Source: JABDAD01 sp964409695 (lineage in GTDB: Bacteria > Pseudomonadota > Alphaproteobacteria > Rickettsiales > Rickettsiaceae). From it: a stretch of DNA of 24,621 bases. The first letter of the stretch is position 1. Every line of letters begins with the position of its first letter. This document shows, one piece after another, positions 1-8,680 of the stretch. Below the pieces are notes generated by a model. That model was not told the DNA's origin. It ran no database searches and saw only the letters and a program-made list of their open reading frames with translations. The position numbers and the translations under genes are program-made. Location of the stretch: assembly GCA_964409695.1 (NCBI GenBank), contig CAYPDX010000018.1, forward strand, positions 1 through 24,621, written 5' to 3'.

Positions 1-415
1 GAGTAATGACTTTGTTATGAGCAATTCCCGGGACTTTATCTCTTATTACTTCAACTCTTGCTCTTCTCAAATCTTCTACAACAGATTTCTTTGCCGAAAA
101 GTTACTCCTATCAAGAAGAGCCTTTACCATAACACCTCTTTTGCTTGCTGCTATAAGTTCATCTATGATTACATGAGAAGTAAGGCCATATGCTTGCAAA
201 TAAATGCTTTCTTGAGATTGTCTTAAATAGTTTGCAATAAAATCTTCACAACCTGAAGGAGGGGTAAAACAAAGCTGTATGTTTTCAGTTTGTGTTTCGA
301 AACCTTTCCAATTAGTAACACTATAGAATTTGCTATAACTAATACCTAAAGATATACCTATAACTAGGCCAAGTAATAAGGTTTTGTATCTATTGACTTT
401 CTCATTTTTTATCAT
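1..415 (-). CDS. pld: Phospholipase D family protein, exported or membrane-anchored; 3' end beyond window
   Basis: Reading the minus strand from ATG at 415 gives 138 open codons that run off the window edge at base 1. Residues about 11-30 form a hydrophobic N-terminal segment after a lysine-rich start, so the protein is a signal-peptide or membrane-anchored type. The rest matches small single-HKD phospholipase D / Nuc endonuclease proteins: a CFTPPSGC block (about residues 49-56), ESIYLQAYGLTS, KRGVMVKALLDRSN, and PGIAHNKVIT, where H133 and K135 start the catalytic HxK(x)4D motif. The Asp lies outside the window. Rickettsia species encode an exported Pld of this type, and family members cleave phospholipid or nucleic-acid phosphodiesters. 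An AAGAG ribosome site lies 5 bases before the ATG. It follows the tra operon on the same strand. Family call is firm; substrate is unknown. Confidence 0.85.
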   Translation of the reverse strand, partial: MIKNEKVNRYKTLLLGLVIGISLGISYSKFYSVTNWKGFETQTENIQLCFTPPSGCEDFIANYLRQSQESIYLQAYGLTSHVIIDELIAASKRGVMVKALLDRSNFSAKKSVVEDLRRARVEVIRDKVPGIAHNKVIT

Positions 416-516
416 TTTATCTCTTATTATATCCTTATTAACATAATACTTTGCACAAACAACTCATAGCGCTTTCTTCTTTTATGCAACACCTGATTGA
501 AACGTGAGATTAAGCA

Positions 517-1200
517 CTAAAATCTTACTAAAACTTTGCTTCTAGCGTTAAAATATGTTAGAATCTTCCATATAATTATACAAAGAATAGAAGTACTTAT
601 GGCTAAAAATCTTTTTACTAAAGATAATTTCTGGAACCTAATGTTTTGGGTAGGAATTGTTTTAGCCGTTTCTATCAGCGAACTTCTCTCAAACATATCT
701 GGTACCTTAAGTTTAATTTGTATTGTACTGTCTATTCTCTTTCTTCCAAGCAGATTAGCTAAACTTAATAATGTGCTATATAACGAAGATAAAATATTTC
801 TAAATTCCCAAGGAGATCCTATTACAGAAAGATTACCAGCTTCATTTGGAATAGTAATATTCGTGAATCTACTAGTAAGCGGCATAATTATCTCCAGAAA
901 TTTCAATGAAATAAGCGTTTCTACTATCACAGCTATAATATTTACTTTACCAACTTTATATTTTATCTTAATAAATTGCCCTATTTCTATATTATTCAAT
1001 GAAAATGCTTGGTCACCTAAAATTATTGGATTAGAAATAAATAAAAACATTCCCATTAGTACAAGTTGTAACGGTATATCCGCTAACTCAAATCTTTCTT
1101 CATCATTAAACAATTTTATGCGTGAAAACCCTATTACAGACGCGAGATGGTCTGGATCAAGTAGCAATATACACAATCCGAATAGAAGATAATTATTCAT
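517..1200 (-). CDS. Hypothetical membrane protein downstream of traG (strand uncertain)
   Basis: I do not recognise this 227-residue product. Start ATG at 1200 is preceded by AGGA at 7 bases and lies 12 bases past the traG stop; a GTG at 1215 overlaps that stop. Hydrophobic segments occur at about residues 3-13, 41-58 and near the C terminus (about 200-215), followed by a basic tail. The opposite strand is also open over nearly the same bases (ATG at 599, stop ending at 1192) and encodes an equally hydrophobic protein. The two frames share their third codon positions, so third-base composition cannot separate them. My count of G at first codon positions is about 23 percent here and 18 percent on the plus strand. 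I prefer this strand for that, for the better ribosome site and for the operon position. It could also be the decayed end of the operon. Confidence 0.45.
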   Translation of the reverse strand: MNNYLLFGLCILLLDPDHLASVIGFSRIKLFNDEERFELADIPLQLVLMGMFLFISNPIILGDQAFSLNNIEIGQFIKIKYKVGKVNIIAVIVETLISLKFLEIIMPLTSRFTNITIPNEAGNLSVIGSPWEFRNILSSLYSTLLSLANLLGRKRIDSTIQIKLKVPDMFERSSLIETAKTIPTQNIRFQKLSLVKRFLAISTSILCIIIWKILTYFNARSKVLVRF

Positions 1201-1211
1201 ATAACATCCTA

Positions 1212-4070
1212 TCACTTTTCAGATTGCACCTTCTTTGCAACTGCCATAGGAGCTTTATTATTAATTGTGGACGTGCTTGTGGGCCCTCCAATTCCTATAA
1301 ACTTTCCTAACTTACCCTGCCCTATTCTGTCTTCTTCATATTTATCTATCTTCCTCTGCCTATTATCTTCAACTTCTTTATTCTCTTGTTTTGCATACTC
1401 ATATTTTACATCATTTCTATTTCTCATTTCATCTACCTTTGCCTCGACGTTATTTTGGACAAATGTTTTATCATCAGGATTTATCCCTTGAGATGCTGAA
1501 TATGCTTTTACATCTGAAGCATGATCTGTATCTATATAACTACTGTATTGCTGAGCTGACATATTTAGTCTCTCTTGCTGATTTTCATGCTCGAACTTGC
1601 CTTGACCTTTAGACATTTCTTCACCAACTAATGATGATACTTGGCTAGATACCATATTATTCCACACTCTATCTACTCTTGGATCATGACTTTCTATCAT
1701 TCTATGGGCCTCTTTCTGTGATACTCCATAAGTAGCAGCTACAGCTTTTTGCACTTCGTCATACATATCCTTATCATGTGAACCATCGCTTGAGTGTACA
1801 CGTGATAATGCTCTGTTTAAGCTTTCTAATCTGTCTGACTGTACGTGCATAGATCTTTCAGCTGATTTTTGCTCTTCATAACTTCTCCTAATATCATCAC
1901 TATAACTCTTATCTATATTATTAGAACTCGCGAATTGTTCACTCGATGCTGCTCTAACAACATTGTTATAATCTTCTCTAGTGAACTGCTCTTTGTTAAG
2001 TTGATCATCATCTCCAACCAATTGACTACTATTGTTAGTCGCAGATATGCTTCCATTTGCACCAAGAGTTAAATCCCCTCCAAATTTACCTACTTTACCA
2101 ATTACACTTTCCCCTCCTACTTTATCTAACGCTTTTGTAGCTAAATTACCCATCATCCCAGGCAAAGAAGCATTAGCTCCACCGCTTAAAACAAAACTGG
2201 CAGCTTGGTCCCATCCATATCCTTTTTGCTCTCTCAGTGTACGTATTTGATTAACAGCTTTTTGCATAGCCTTACCTTGTTCTCCAGTTTTAGAATAATC
2301 AAATGCCTCTCCATTACTCTCCCTTTGAGCAAGATTTGCTACATAACCGGCAGTCTTACTAAATGTTGACCTATGTGCGTTATGATATGATGCTTGTTCT
2401 GATGCAAGTTGATTGCTTGTATCTGAAATATTATCAGCTATTTGAGAAGACTCTCCGCTTCTTAAATTAAACTTCACACTTCCACCAGACATAGTCATAC
2501 CTATACCACTTTGAATCACACTATTACCATCTGGAAGTATTCTTTCCGTACTACCATCAGTATGTTGCGTTTCACTAGCTCCTGCTCTGTATGAGGAGTT
2601 AAAATCTGTTTTAAATCCTTGTTGCATTGCGACCTGCATATTACCGGCTGAGTAATTATCAAAACTCTTATTACCAGATACTACTTCTTGAGATGCAGCT
2701 GATGCTGCAGAAGTTGAGGCTCCAGTAATGGTATTTGCAAGATTAATAAATCCGCTCACTCCTCCTTGCACTATACTAAATGCAAGATACGGTATAACCA
2801 TCTGAAGACCAGATGCTACTGCTACTATCTTATCAGAATAATCTCCTATCTTGCTATAACTCGTAAAGCTCACAAAACCCTCAGCCATATCTCTCATCTG
2901 ACTTGCACTATAAAGATCAATGAACATGTTTAAAACGGCGTTTAAAGCAGGCCAAAGCTGTAATGACGCAACAATAGAAAGATAACCCATATATTTTGCA
3001 AAACCTCCTCCTATTAACATAAGAGGAACCATAAATATAAATGATGCATATATAATGCCTTTCATTACAGAAAGTAGTATAGGCAAATACATACTTGCAA
3101 GATCAGCAGATATTCTCCAGTTTGATTCCTGTGTCATAGCTGCTCTTGCAAATCCATAACTTCTAGCCGAATCTGACATAGAGTTCATCATCATATACTG
3201 CCTTAAGTTACTTTCAGCAGAAGCCGTCCCTCCTAAATACTGATTTGTTACAACTTCTAAGTTCTGCTTGAAAAAACTTCTAGTAGTTTGAGCTCCTCTT
3301 TGAGCAAAAACTCCTGTACTATTTCTAGCAAGTCCAAAATCTGTTTTTAAATATTTATTCTTCAACCTATCTATTTCAGTTTCAAATGCTGGAGCTATGA
3401 TCTCATTTGCTGCTTCATAACAAGTTCTTAATTCATGTCTATTTCCTACTTTCATTTCTACTCGCCTAAGACGACTTGTATTAGTACTTACTAGCCTCCA
3501 CACATCATCAGTAGATAATAAATCATTTAGAGTATATTTATTCCCAATAGCTGCATCCATCATCACACATCTTCTAAAAAACTTATCCATATTATGAGCA
3601 AATTCTGGGGTCTTAATTTTCCAGTTTCTTGCCTCTTGTAAGAGCCTTGCTCCAAAGACCATCCCATAATCTGTATAATTACTACTTCCTACTGTAGTAA
3701 ACGCTTGCTCAAAAGCATTTGTTAATATAAATCCAAAATTTTCCATAAACCCAATAGGTACAGCAAATCCATAGGGTAAATTATCAACCTTATCTCTCTG
3801 TTTTGTAATGCTATCTTCTATAAACACCTCAGTTCTTGGTATCAATAATGTATTGATTACAATTATCATAGCTGCAACTTTCAGTAAGGGCGCCCTTGAT
3901 CCACCTGAAGCTCCGGCATAAGCTGCTTTCATACCATAATAAGCAGTAGCGACCACTGCCACTGTCTTAATCATTAAACTAGCAAAACCACTATTCATAA
4001 TCATTGCAATGCCGTTTAATATATAGAACATTGCATCTATATGACCGTATGTATGTATTATAAGATCCAT
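1212..4070 (-). CDS. traG: TraG, F-type mating-pair stabilisation / pilus assembly inner-membrane protein
   Basis: At 952 residues this is close to F-plasmid TraG (938). In F, the N-terminal part is needed for pilus assembly and the large C-terminal periplasmic part for mating-pair stabilisation and entry exclusion. Membrane segments are visible at about residues 20-48, 62-78, 326-355, 360-388 and 414-440. Residue about 465 to the end is a long hydrophilic, Ser/Gln/Asn/Glu-rich tail with coiled-coil character and no further membrane spans. The ATG at 4070 has AAGAGA upstream and lies 26 bases after traH. It is the last recognisable tra gene, as in F where traH-traG are adjacent. No TraS, TraT or TraD follows inside the window. 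Confidence 0.9.
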   Translation of the reverse strand: MDLIIHTYGHIDAMFYILNGIAMIMNSGFASLMIKTVAVVATAYYGMKAAYAGASGGSRAPLLKVAAMIIVINTLLIPRTEVFIEDSITKQRDKVDNLPYGFAVPIGFMENFGFILTNAFEQAFTTVGSSNYTDYGMVFGARLLQEARNWKIKTPEFAHNMDKFFRRCVMMDAAIGNKYTLNDLLSTDDVWRLVSTNTSRLRRVEMKVGNRHELRTCYEAANEIIAPAFETEIDRLKNKYLKTDFGLARNSTGVFAQRGAQTTRSFFKQNLEVVTNQYLGGTASAESNLRQYMMMNSMSDSARSYGFARAAMTQESNWRISADLASMYLPILLSVMKGIIYASFIFMVPLMLIGGGFAKYMGYLSIVASLQLWPALNAVLNMFIDLYSASQMRDMAEGFVSFTSYSKIGDYSDKIVAVASGLQMVIPYLAFSIVQGGVSGFINLANTITGASTSAASAASQEVVSGNKSFDNYSAGNMQVAMQQGFKTDFNSSYRAGASETQHTDGSTERILPDGNSVIQSGIGMTMSGGSVKFNLRSGESSQIADNISDTSNQLASEQASYHNAHRSTFSKTAGYVANLAQRESNGEAFDYSKTGEQGKAMQKAVNQIRTLREQKGYGWDQAASFVLSGGANASLPGMMGNLATKALDKVGGESVIGKVGKFGGDLTLGANGSISATNNSSQLVGDDDQLNKEQFTREDYNNVVRAASSEQFASSNNIDKSYSDDIRRSYEEQKSAERSMHVQSDRLESLNRALSRVHSSDGSHDKDMYDEVQKAVAATYGVSQKEAHRMIESHDPRVDRVWNNMVSSQVSSLVGEEMSKGQGKFEHENQQERLNMSAQQYSSYIDTDHASDVKAYSASQGINPDDKTFVQNNVEAKVDEMRNRNDVKYEYAKQENKEVEDNRQRKIDKYEEDRIGQGKLGKFIGIGGPTSTSTINNKAPMAVAKKVQSEK

Positions 4071-4096
4071 TTATTTTCTCTTTCTTTCAATTATTA

Positions 4097-5557
4097 TTAG
4101 TTTTCCAAATGCTGCATCATTTTACCAAACGTAAATTCAAACTCTTTATGCTGCAATTCTAGACGTTGCTTTACTTGCGTTATGATTTGTAGTTTTTGGA
4201 ATGCTCCAAATTTAGCATCTGATAAAAATCTTCTGATGTTTTCTGCCGTCACCACAAAACTCTTAATCACAACATTATCTACCTGCACATGTTCTAATGC
4301 TTGGACGTTCGTTATTACCCTGTTTAACATAGCCTGCAGAAAGTTTGTAATTACGTCATAACAAACAACCTCTACAAACTCACTCATCCTAACAAGGTAA
4401 TCATCTGTATTTGTCTTGGTAGCAAGTTCCATCTCAATTAGATTCAAAATAGGAACTGAAGAAAAAGCAAGAAGTGCTTCTTCATCCTCTGTTAAAGTGG
4501 GATTGTCTACTTTTACTTTCTCTATAAGAGATTTCATAATCTTTGATATGTTCCCATATAAAGTATCAGTAGGCCCTAACGTTACTTCTTCTAATCTTGG
4601 ATCAAGACATTTGTCAGTAGAATCACACACATAGAGCTGAATCCTTGAACTACCACTACTACCCCCTATATACTTTTCGAGTAAATCCTTATCTCGAAGA
4701 AGCGTAGGCTTTGGAAAGAACCTATACCTTCCTCCTTCTTTCTTGCCTATTATCGTTCCTGACACTGACATCATTAACTCTTTGAGTTTAGTATCAGTTG
4801 CTGCTATGCCAGGCTTACTAAGCGCCTTCCATACAAGGTTAAATTCATCACCAAGCATAGATTCAAACTCATCACTTGGGCCACGAATAACATCACCCGC
4901 TGTATCCTGGCATCTTCTTGTAGTTTCAAACATATCACTATTAGTTCTTGCAACATTTGACTCCATCATACATTGCTGCTTCTCACCAGAAGCAAGCTTA
5001 CCAAATGCACCAGATGCAATATTTTGTGCCATTGAACATTGATTCATAGTAAGGCCATTTATATCCCGAGCAATAGCTTCAAGATTTGACATAATATCCT
5101 CACACTGAGGACAAGCAGTCTTTATACTCATCTTCACAAGATATGCACCTGATGCTCTTCCAACACCCTTTAAAAACTGACTAAACTCGGCTGCTGAAAT
5201 ATAAGACATAGCTCCAAATCTAAAATCACCTGACCCAGTACAAGCATCAAATCTAAGCCTCGGTGTTTGAATATTAATAGGTTCTAGTTCTTTTGGCTTA
5301 GGACCTCTAAGTAATATAGAACCTCCTGTCATATAACCTCCAGATTGATCCTTTATAATAGCTGCTGAATTTACATTACTCATACCGCCTTCAGGCGACG
5401 CATACTTTACCAAAGCATCAAGTGCTGCATAAGAAGAACATGAAGTAGCTAGATTTAGACAAGTACTAAGCACAAACACACAGAGACAATAAAGAATTCT
5501 TTTTTTCTTACTTTTTGCTAGTAGTTGGCTTTCCATATTATTCTCACTTCTATTCAT
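4097..5557 (-). CDS. traH: TraH, F-type pilus assembly protein
   Basis: The 486-residue protein compares with 458 for F TraH. TraH is an exported protein that works with TraF, TraW, TraU, TrbC and TrbI in pilus assembly and retraction. A signal peptide covers about residues 18-45 (basic KSKKK, hydrophobic core, then SSYAA). Downstream blocks typical of TraH include the glycine-rich GGSILLRGP region, RFDACTGSGDFRFGAMSYIS, a CPQCEDIM motif with a CxxC pair, and MNQCSMAQNIA. The C-terminal third is helical. The start ATG at 5557 has AGAAG upstream and overlaps the traF stop by 8 bases; an in-frame ATG at 5536 is an alternative. Order traF-traH-traG matches F apart from the missing trbB. Confidence 0.92.
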   Translation of the reverse strand: MNRSENNMESQLLAKSKKKRILYCLCVFVLSTCLNLATSCSSYAALDALVKYASPEGGMSNVNSAAIIKDQSGGYMTGGSILLRGPKPKELEPINIQTPRLRFDACTGSGDFRFGAMSYISAAEFSQFLKGVGRASGAYLVKMSIKTACPQCEDIMSNLEAIARDINGLTMNQCSMAQNIASGAFGKLASGEKQQCMMESNVARTNSDMFETTRRCQDTAGDVIRGPSDEFESMLGDEFNLVWKALSKPGIAATDTKLKELMMSVSGTIIGKKEGGRYRFFPKPTLLRDKDLLEKYIGGSSGSSRIQLYVCDSTDKCLDPRLEEVTLGPTDTLYGNISKIMKSLIEKVKVDNPTLTEDEEALLAFSSVPILNLIEMELATKTNTDDYLVRMSEFVEVVCYDVITNFLQAMLNRVITNVQALEHVQVDNVVIKSFVVTAENIRRFLSDAKFGAFQKLQIITQVKQRLELQHKEFEFTFGKMMQHLEN

Positions 5558-6509
5558 ATTTTCTTCTCATTCTGCCGTTTGTATTAAGTAACTTTGCTCT
5601 ACGCTCTTTAGCATACTCAATAGCTAGCCCTGTATATTCTTCGAGCTCTGAGATAGATGCATATCCTCTGATAAGTTCAAATGCTGTTTTTCCATCTTTA
5701 GATACAACAACAACGGTGGGGGTTGCTTCTATTCCAAGACGAACAGCTAAATCAGTCATCTTCTTTCCTTCAAATAATCCGCTCATCTCTCCGTCAATAC
5801 TTGCCTCCTCAACCTTAAAGCCGAATTCCTCAGCAAAACGCTTTAAAACGGGAGCGAATTCTTTGCAATAACCGCAACCTCCCTTCGAAAAAAAGACCAA
5901 GTCAAAATTTTCAGCAAAGTTCTTGATTTTAAGACCTGCTTCTTCTTGCTGCTTTTTACGTTTGAATTTTACTGCATGAACATTTTCAGGGTTTTTTAGT
6001 TTGTCAAAATACTCCGGATACATAAACTTTGCTTGTCTCGAGGCACTATCAAGAGCAAGTGCTCTTTCCCACATTTTCTCTTCAAGCTTCATGTAAGCAA
6101 TAACAGTTTCAGCAGATGGCCTAGCAATCATAATATCCCTACTCTCATCCATCTGCTTTTTAAGCTCTTCTATCTCTCTTCTTGCTTGTTCAACTGTTAT
6201 TTGATCTTTTGCATCATTTTGATTTTGCTCTTTATTACGGAAATTTTTTTCTGATGGCTTTTCTTCAAACCATAGCCAGCCTCTATACCTCTCACCTATA
6301 AAACCTTCTGATTTTTCTCTGTTATAGTTATTGTGATTAACCAGAGTGTTGTCGCGCCCTTCGTAAGAAGCACTTTCAATTGAGTAAGAATCGCCACTAG
6401 CAATTACACTGCTTGAAAAACATAAAATTGAAATCGATAGCACATTTCTGAGGAAGGATTTGATAAGCTCTACAACAAAGAAATACTGAAGAAAAAGTTT
6501 ATTTTGCAT
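5550..6509 (-). CDS. traF: TraF, periplasmic thioredoxin-fold pilus assembly protein with CGYC motif
   Basis: This is a secreted F-type pilus assembly protein. I chose ATG 6509 because AAGG sits 5 bases upstream; ATG 6521 is in frame but lacks spacing for a ribosome site. From 6509 the product is 319 residues: a signal peptide to about residue 38 (ending VIASG), a charged central helical region (about 95-200) containing EQARREIEELKKQ, and a C-terminal thioredoxin-like domain with FFSKGGCGYCKEF (CGYC at about 212-215) and a later EATPTVVVVS cis-proline loop. F TraF has the fold without a CxxC pair, and F uses TrbB as the disulfide isomerase. No TrbB is seen here, so TraF may also do that job. 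It overlaps the end of the preceding TraN part by 11 bases. Confidence 0.92.
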   Translation of the reverse strand: MQNKLFLQYFFVVELIKSFLRNVLSISILCFSSSVIASGDSYSIESASYEGRDNTLVNHNNYNREKSEGFIGERYRGWLWFEEKPSEKNFRNKEQNQNDAKDQITVEQARREIEELKKQMDESRDIMIARPSAETVIAYMKLEEKMWERALALDSASRQAKFMYPEYFDKLKNPENVHAVKFKRKKQQEEAGLKIKNFAENFDLVFFSKGGCGYCKEFAPVLKRFAEEFGFKVEEASIDGEMSGLFEGKKMTDLAVRLGIEATPTVVVVSKDGKTAFELIRGYASISELEEYTGLAIEYAKERRAKLLNTNGRMRRKYE

Positions 6510-7650
6510 ATTCACCTTCATCCTGAAGCTTGCTAATTTGCTGTGTATTTAATCCTGAAACTGATGCCTCCGGATTAAGTTCTAAATTCGGTGTCCCCTC
6601 ATCAAATTTTCTTATACTTGGAATAGAATCAGTAACCCTTGCCTTGATATCACCTATATTCGGTACTTTCATTTTGTTCTTCATATCAAGAACAAACTCA
6701 GATAAATCCAGCTTTTCAAAATCTAGCCTTGTTATCTCATTTAAAGTAAGACCTCTACAATCAGGAGAACCTCCTGATCCAAAACTCATTCCAAGTTGTT
6801 TTCTTGCTTCCACCTGAAATACTTTATTAAGCATATTTCCAAAGCAGCAGAATTGATGTTTATTAACATGGAATGGCTTGGTACCAGTTGTAGTTTTGCC
6901 TGTGTAAACACAAAGATTCTTCTCACGTAAATCTTGCAGCTTTCTTTCATCTACATTACAACTAGCCCCAAGACTTCCGCCCCACCCTTTTACTTTGCAA
7001 CAATTAAGATAATCCCCGGGTTTCTTACTACAACTTTGCGAAAATCCTTCAAATAATTTAAACCCCATATCTTTTGCTCCAGCTGTTTTACTAGCTGCAT
7101 AAAGCTGAGATACAGATTCCATCATTCCAGTATCCATCTCATAACTCTTATCTACGCAGTTACCATCAATGCATGGAATACCACTACAAACTATTTTATT
7201 TGCTTCATCACCTTTTGGGTTTTGTCTTACTACCTTATCTTCAGTAAAGCCCATTGTTCTTCTTTTGCAGGAAAATTCTTTTCTTTGGTTTACACAATTG
7301 CCAAGACTGTCATACAATAAACATTCTTTTAGCCTGATCTCATAACAATGAGCAATAAGACTACAATCATTTCTAGACGGGAAAGAACAAGTTTTAGTAT
7401 ATGTATATCTCCAGCATGGCTTTGATACTTTATAACCTCCTATTGTTTTTTCTCCTGATTCTGCGCACGTTCTACCACTATCAGCGCAAGCAACTGTTCC
7501 TGTACCTCCAGCACTTGTTCTCCATGAGCCTTGAAATTTGGATCCAGCTGCGAATGTTTTCTGACATGACGTAAAACTAATTATGAGAATCATCATAAAA
7601 TATAAAACATTTTGTCTAATATTCAGAGTTAGCGAGAAGTTAAACTGCAT
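6499..7650 (-). CDS. traN: TraN C-terminal-type cysteine-rich protein, separately exported
   Basis: TraN is the F-type outer-membrane mating-pair stabilisation protein (602 residues in F). This 383-residue product matches its C-terminal half: CADSGRTC, then a KPCWRYTYTKTC block, a run of spaced cysteines, a C-C pair near NCCKVKG and another at QFCCFG. I count 20 cysteines after the leader, suggesting many disulfides. It has its own hydrophobic leader (about residues 15-32, ending TFAAG), so it is probably exported alone. ATG 7650 is chosen because a strong ribosome site (CACCTCCC on the plus strand, 7660-7667) lies 9 bases upstream; a GTG at 7662 is in frame but less likely. It overlaps the upstream traN part by 22 bases. 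Confidence 0.8.
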   Translation of the reverse strand: MQFNFSLTLNIRQNVLYFMMILIISFTSCQKTFAAGSKFQGSWRTSAGGTGTVACADSGRTCAESGEKTIGGYKVSKPCWRYTYTKTCSFPSRNDCSLIAHCYEIRLKECLLYDSLGNCVNQRKEFSCKRRTMGFTEDKVVRQNPKGDEANKIVCSGIPCIDGNCVDKSYEMDTGMMESVSQLYAASKTAGAKDMGFKLFEGFSQSCSKKPGDYLNCCKVKGWGGSLGASCNVDERKLQDLREKNLCVYTGKTTTGTKPFHVNKHQFCCFGNMLNKVFQVEARKQLGMSFGSGGSPDCRGLTLNEITRLDFEKLDLSEFVLDMKNKMKVPNIGDIKARVTDSIPSIRKFDEGTPNLELNPEASVSGLNTQQISKLQDEGEYAK

Positions 7651-8672
7651 ACCTCGTCCCACCTCCCTTCACTCCAAGTCTCACATATTAATTCTCCTGT
7701 TCTGTATTTGTAGGAGACAGTATATGTATCAAATATATATTCCTTGCCTCCCGCATGATGAATAGGACCCTCACCTCTTGGATTAATTCCTATACTACCT
7801 ATTTGTCCCTCATTCACTTTAAGCTTTGATGCAATTACCCTCTGAACAGATGTATTCATTCCGCCGCCAATATGCATATGTAAGCCAAATGTCTTTTTCT
7901 TCCAGTAAACTCCATAAAGCCATCCATAAGATCTTGCATCTCCTCCAGGAAACACCATATATTTTACCTCACTCTGCCAAGCATCATATTTCCAAGCAGT
8001 CTTTATGCATGTCATAGTCAAAGTATCAGAACAGCTATAGGTATTTTTCAAATACTCACAAAACTTCTGATCATATTCGACTTCTTTACCCTCTCTTCGC
8101 TCTACCTCTATAGTATAAGGATCTTTAATTTCTGCTGCTTTTGCTACTCCTTTACAATCTATTCCATTGATCCTTAGTAACTCTGTGAGCTCACCCATCT
8201 TTTTATCAGTTGCATCAACAATCTCATCTGCATCCATTTTATGTGCCATTGCACCTGGTTTTGTATAATCTGTCTCAAAGTCTGTAAAATATGCGTTTTC
8301 TTCCTTATTTCTTTCTCTTCTGCCTTCAGATTCAAGGGAATTTTCATCTATAGAACTTAGTCTTCCTTGCTCGGAAGATAATTTTCCTGCATCTTCTACT
8401 GATAAAAAATCACCAACATTTGGGGACTCAGCTGATTTAGCCCCTGCATTTCTTAATTCATCAGTGTGAATATCCAGTTCTCTCTTATCTGGAATGTAAG
8501 TATCAAATTCAGATGTAACCTCATTAATATTAGTTCGGACAAGAGGAAGCGATGAAGCAGATGAGGCAAATACATTTTGCACATAGAACGAACATGTAAC
8601 GGACAAAATAAGACAAACTAATTGCAAACAAAAAGATAATTTTGCACTTTGGTTTTTTACTGTTTTTTTCAT
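7629..8672 (-). CDS. traN: TraN N-terminal-type exported protein (first half of split traN)
   Basis: The 347-residue product has a long basic-plus-hydrophobic leader (about residues 5-37, ending VFASS), a hydrophilic low-complexity stretch to about residue 150, and a folded C-terminal part with CSDTLTMTCIKTAW, MVFPGGDARSYGW, GLHMHIGGGMN and GELICETW. By position (between trbC and the cysteine-rich TraN part) and general character I take it as the N-terminal part of TraN. The sequence match alone is weaker than for the second part, and it could be an unrelated exported component inserted in the operon. ATG 8672 begins 8 bases after the trbC stop; the ribosome site is weak. Together the two parts (730 residues) exceed F TraN in length. 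Confidence 0.6.
   Translation of the reverse strand: MKKTVKNQSAKLSFCLQLVCLILSVTCSFYVQNVFASSASSLPLVRTNINEVTSEFDTYIPDKRELDIHTDELRNAGAKSAESPNVGDFLSVEDAGKLSSEQGRLSSIDENSLESEGRRERNKEENAYFTDFETDYTKPGAMAHKMDADEIVDATDKKMGELTELLRINGIDCKGVAKAAEIKDPYTIEVERREGKEVEYDQKFCEYLKNTYSCSDTLTMTCIKTAWKYDAWQSEVKYMVFPGGDARSYGWLYGVYWKKKTFGLHMHIGGGMNTSVQRVIASKLKVNEGQIGSIGINPRGEGPIHHAGGKEYIFDTYTVSYKYRTGELICETWSEGRWDEVCSLTSR
7660..7667 (-). promoter_or_regulatory. Strong ribosome binding site of the second traN part
   Basis: The minus strand reads GGGAGGTG here, 9 bases before ATG 7650, inside the 3' end of the first traN part. It supports independent translation of the second part instead of a simple frameshift break. 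Confidence 0.7.
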
Positions 8673-8680
8673 TTAGTTTT

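Noticed and set aside
17..226. 69-codon plus-strand frame at the window start
   Set aside because: Antisense to the phospholipase D frame, which has recognisable motifs.
426..431. TATAAT on the minus strand just before the phospholipase D gene
   Set aside because: No acceptable -35 box at 16-18 bases and only 10 bases from the ATG; likely chance in AT-rich DNA.
536..1192. Plus-strand frame of 218 residues (ATG at 599) with hydrophobic segments
   Set aside because: Overlaps the minus-strand frame preferred for operon position, ribosome site and first-base composition; the C-terminal third is Ser/Asn-rich and shadow-like. Kept as an alternative in the findings.
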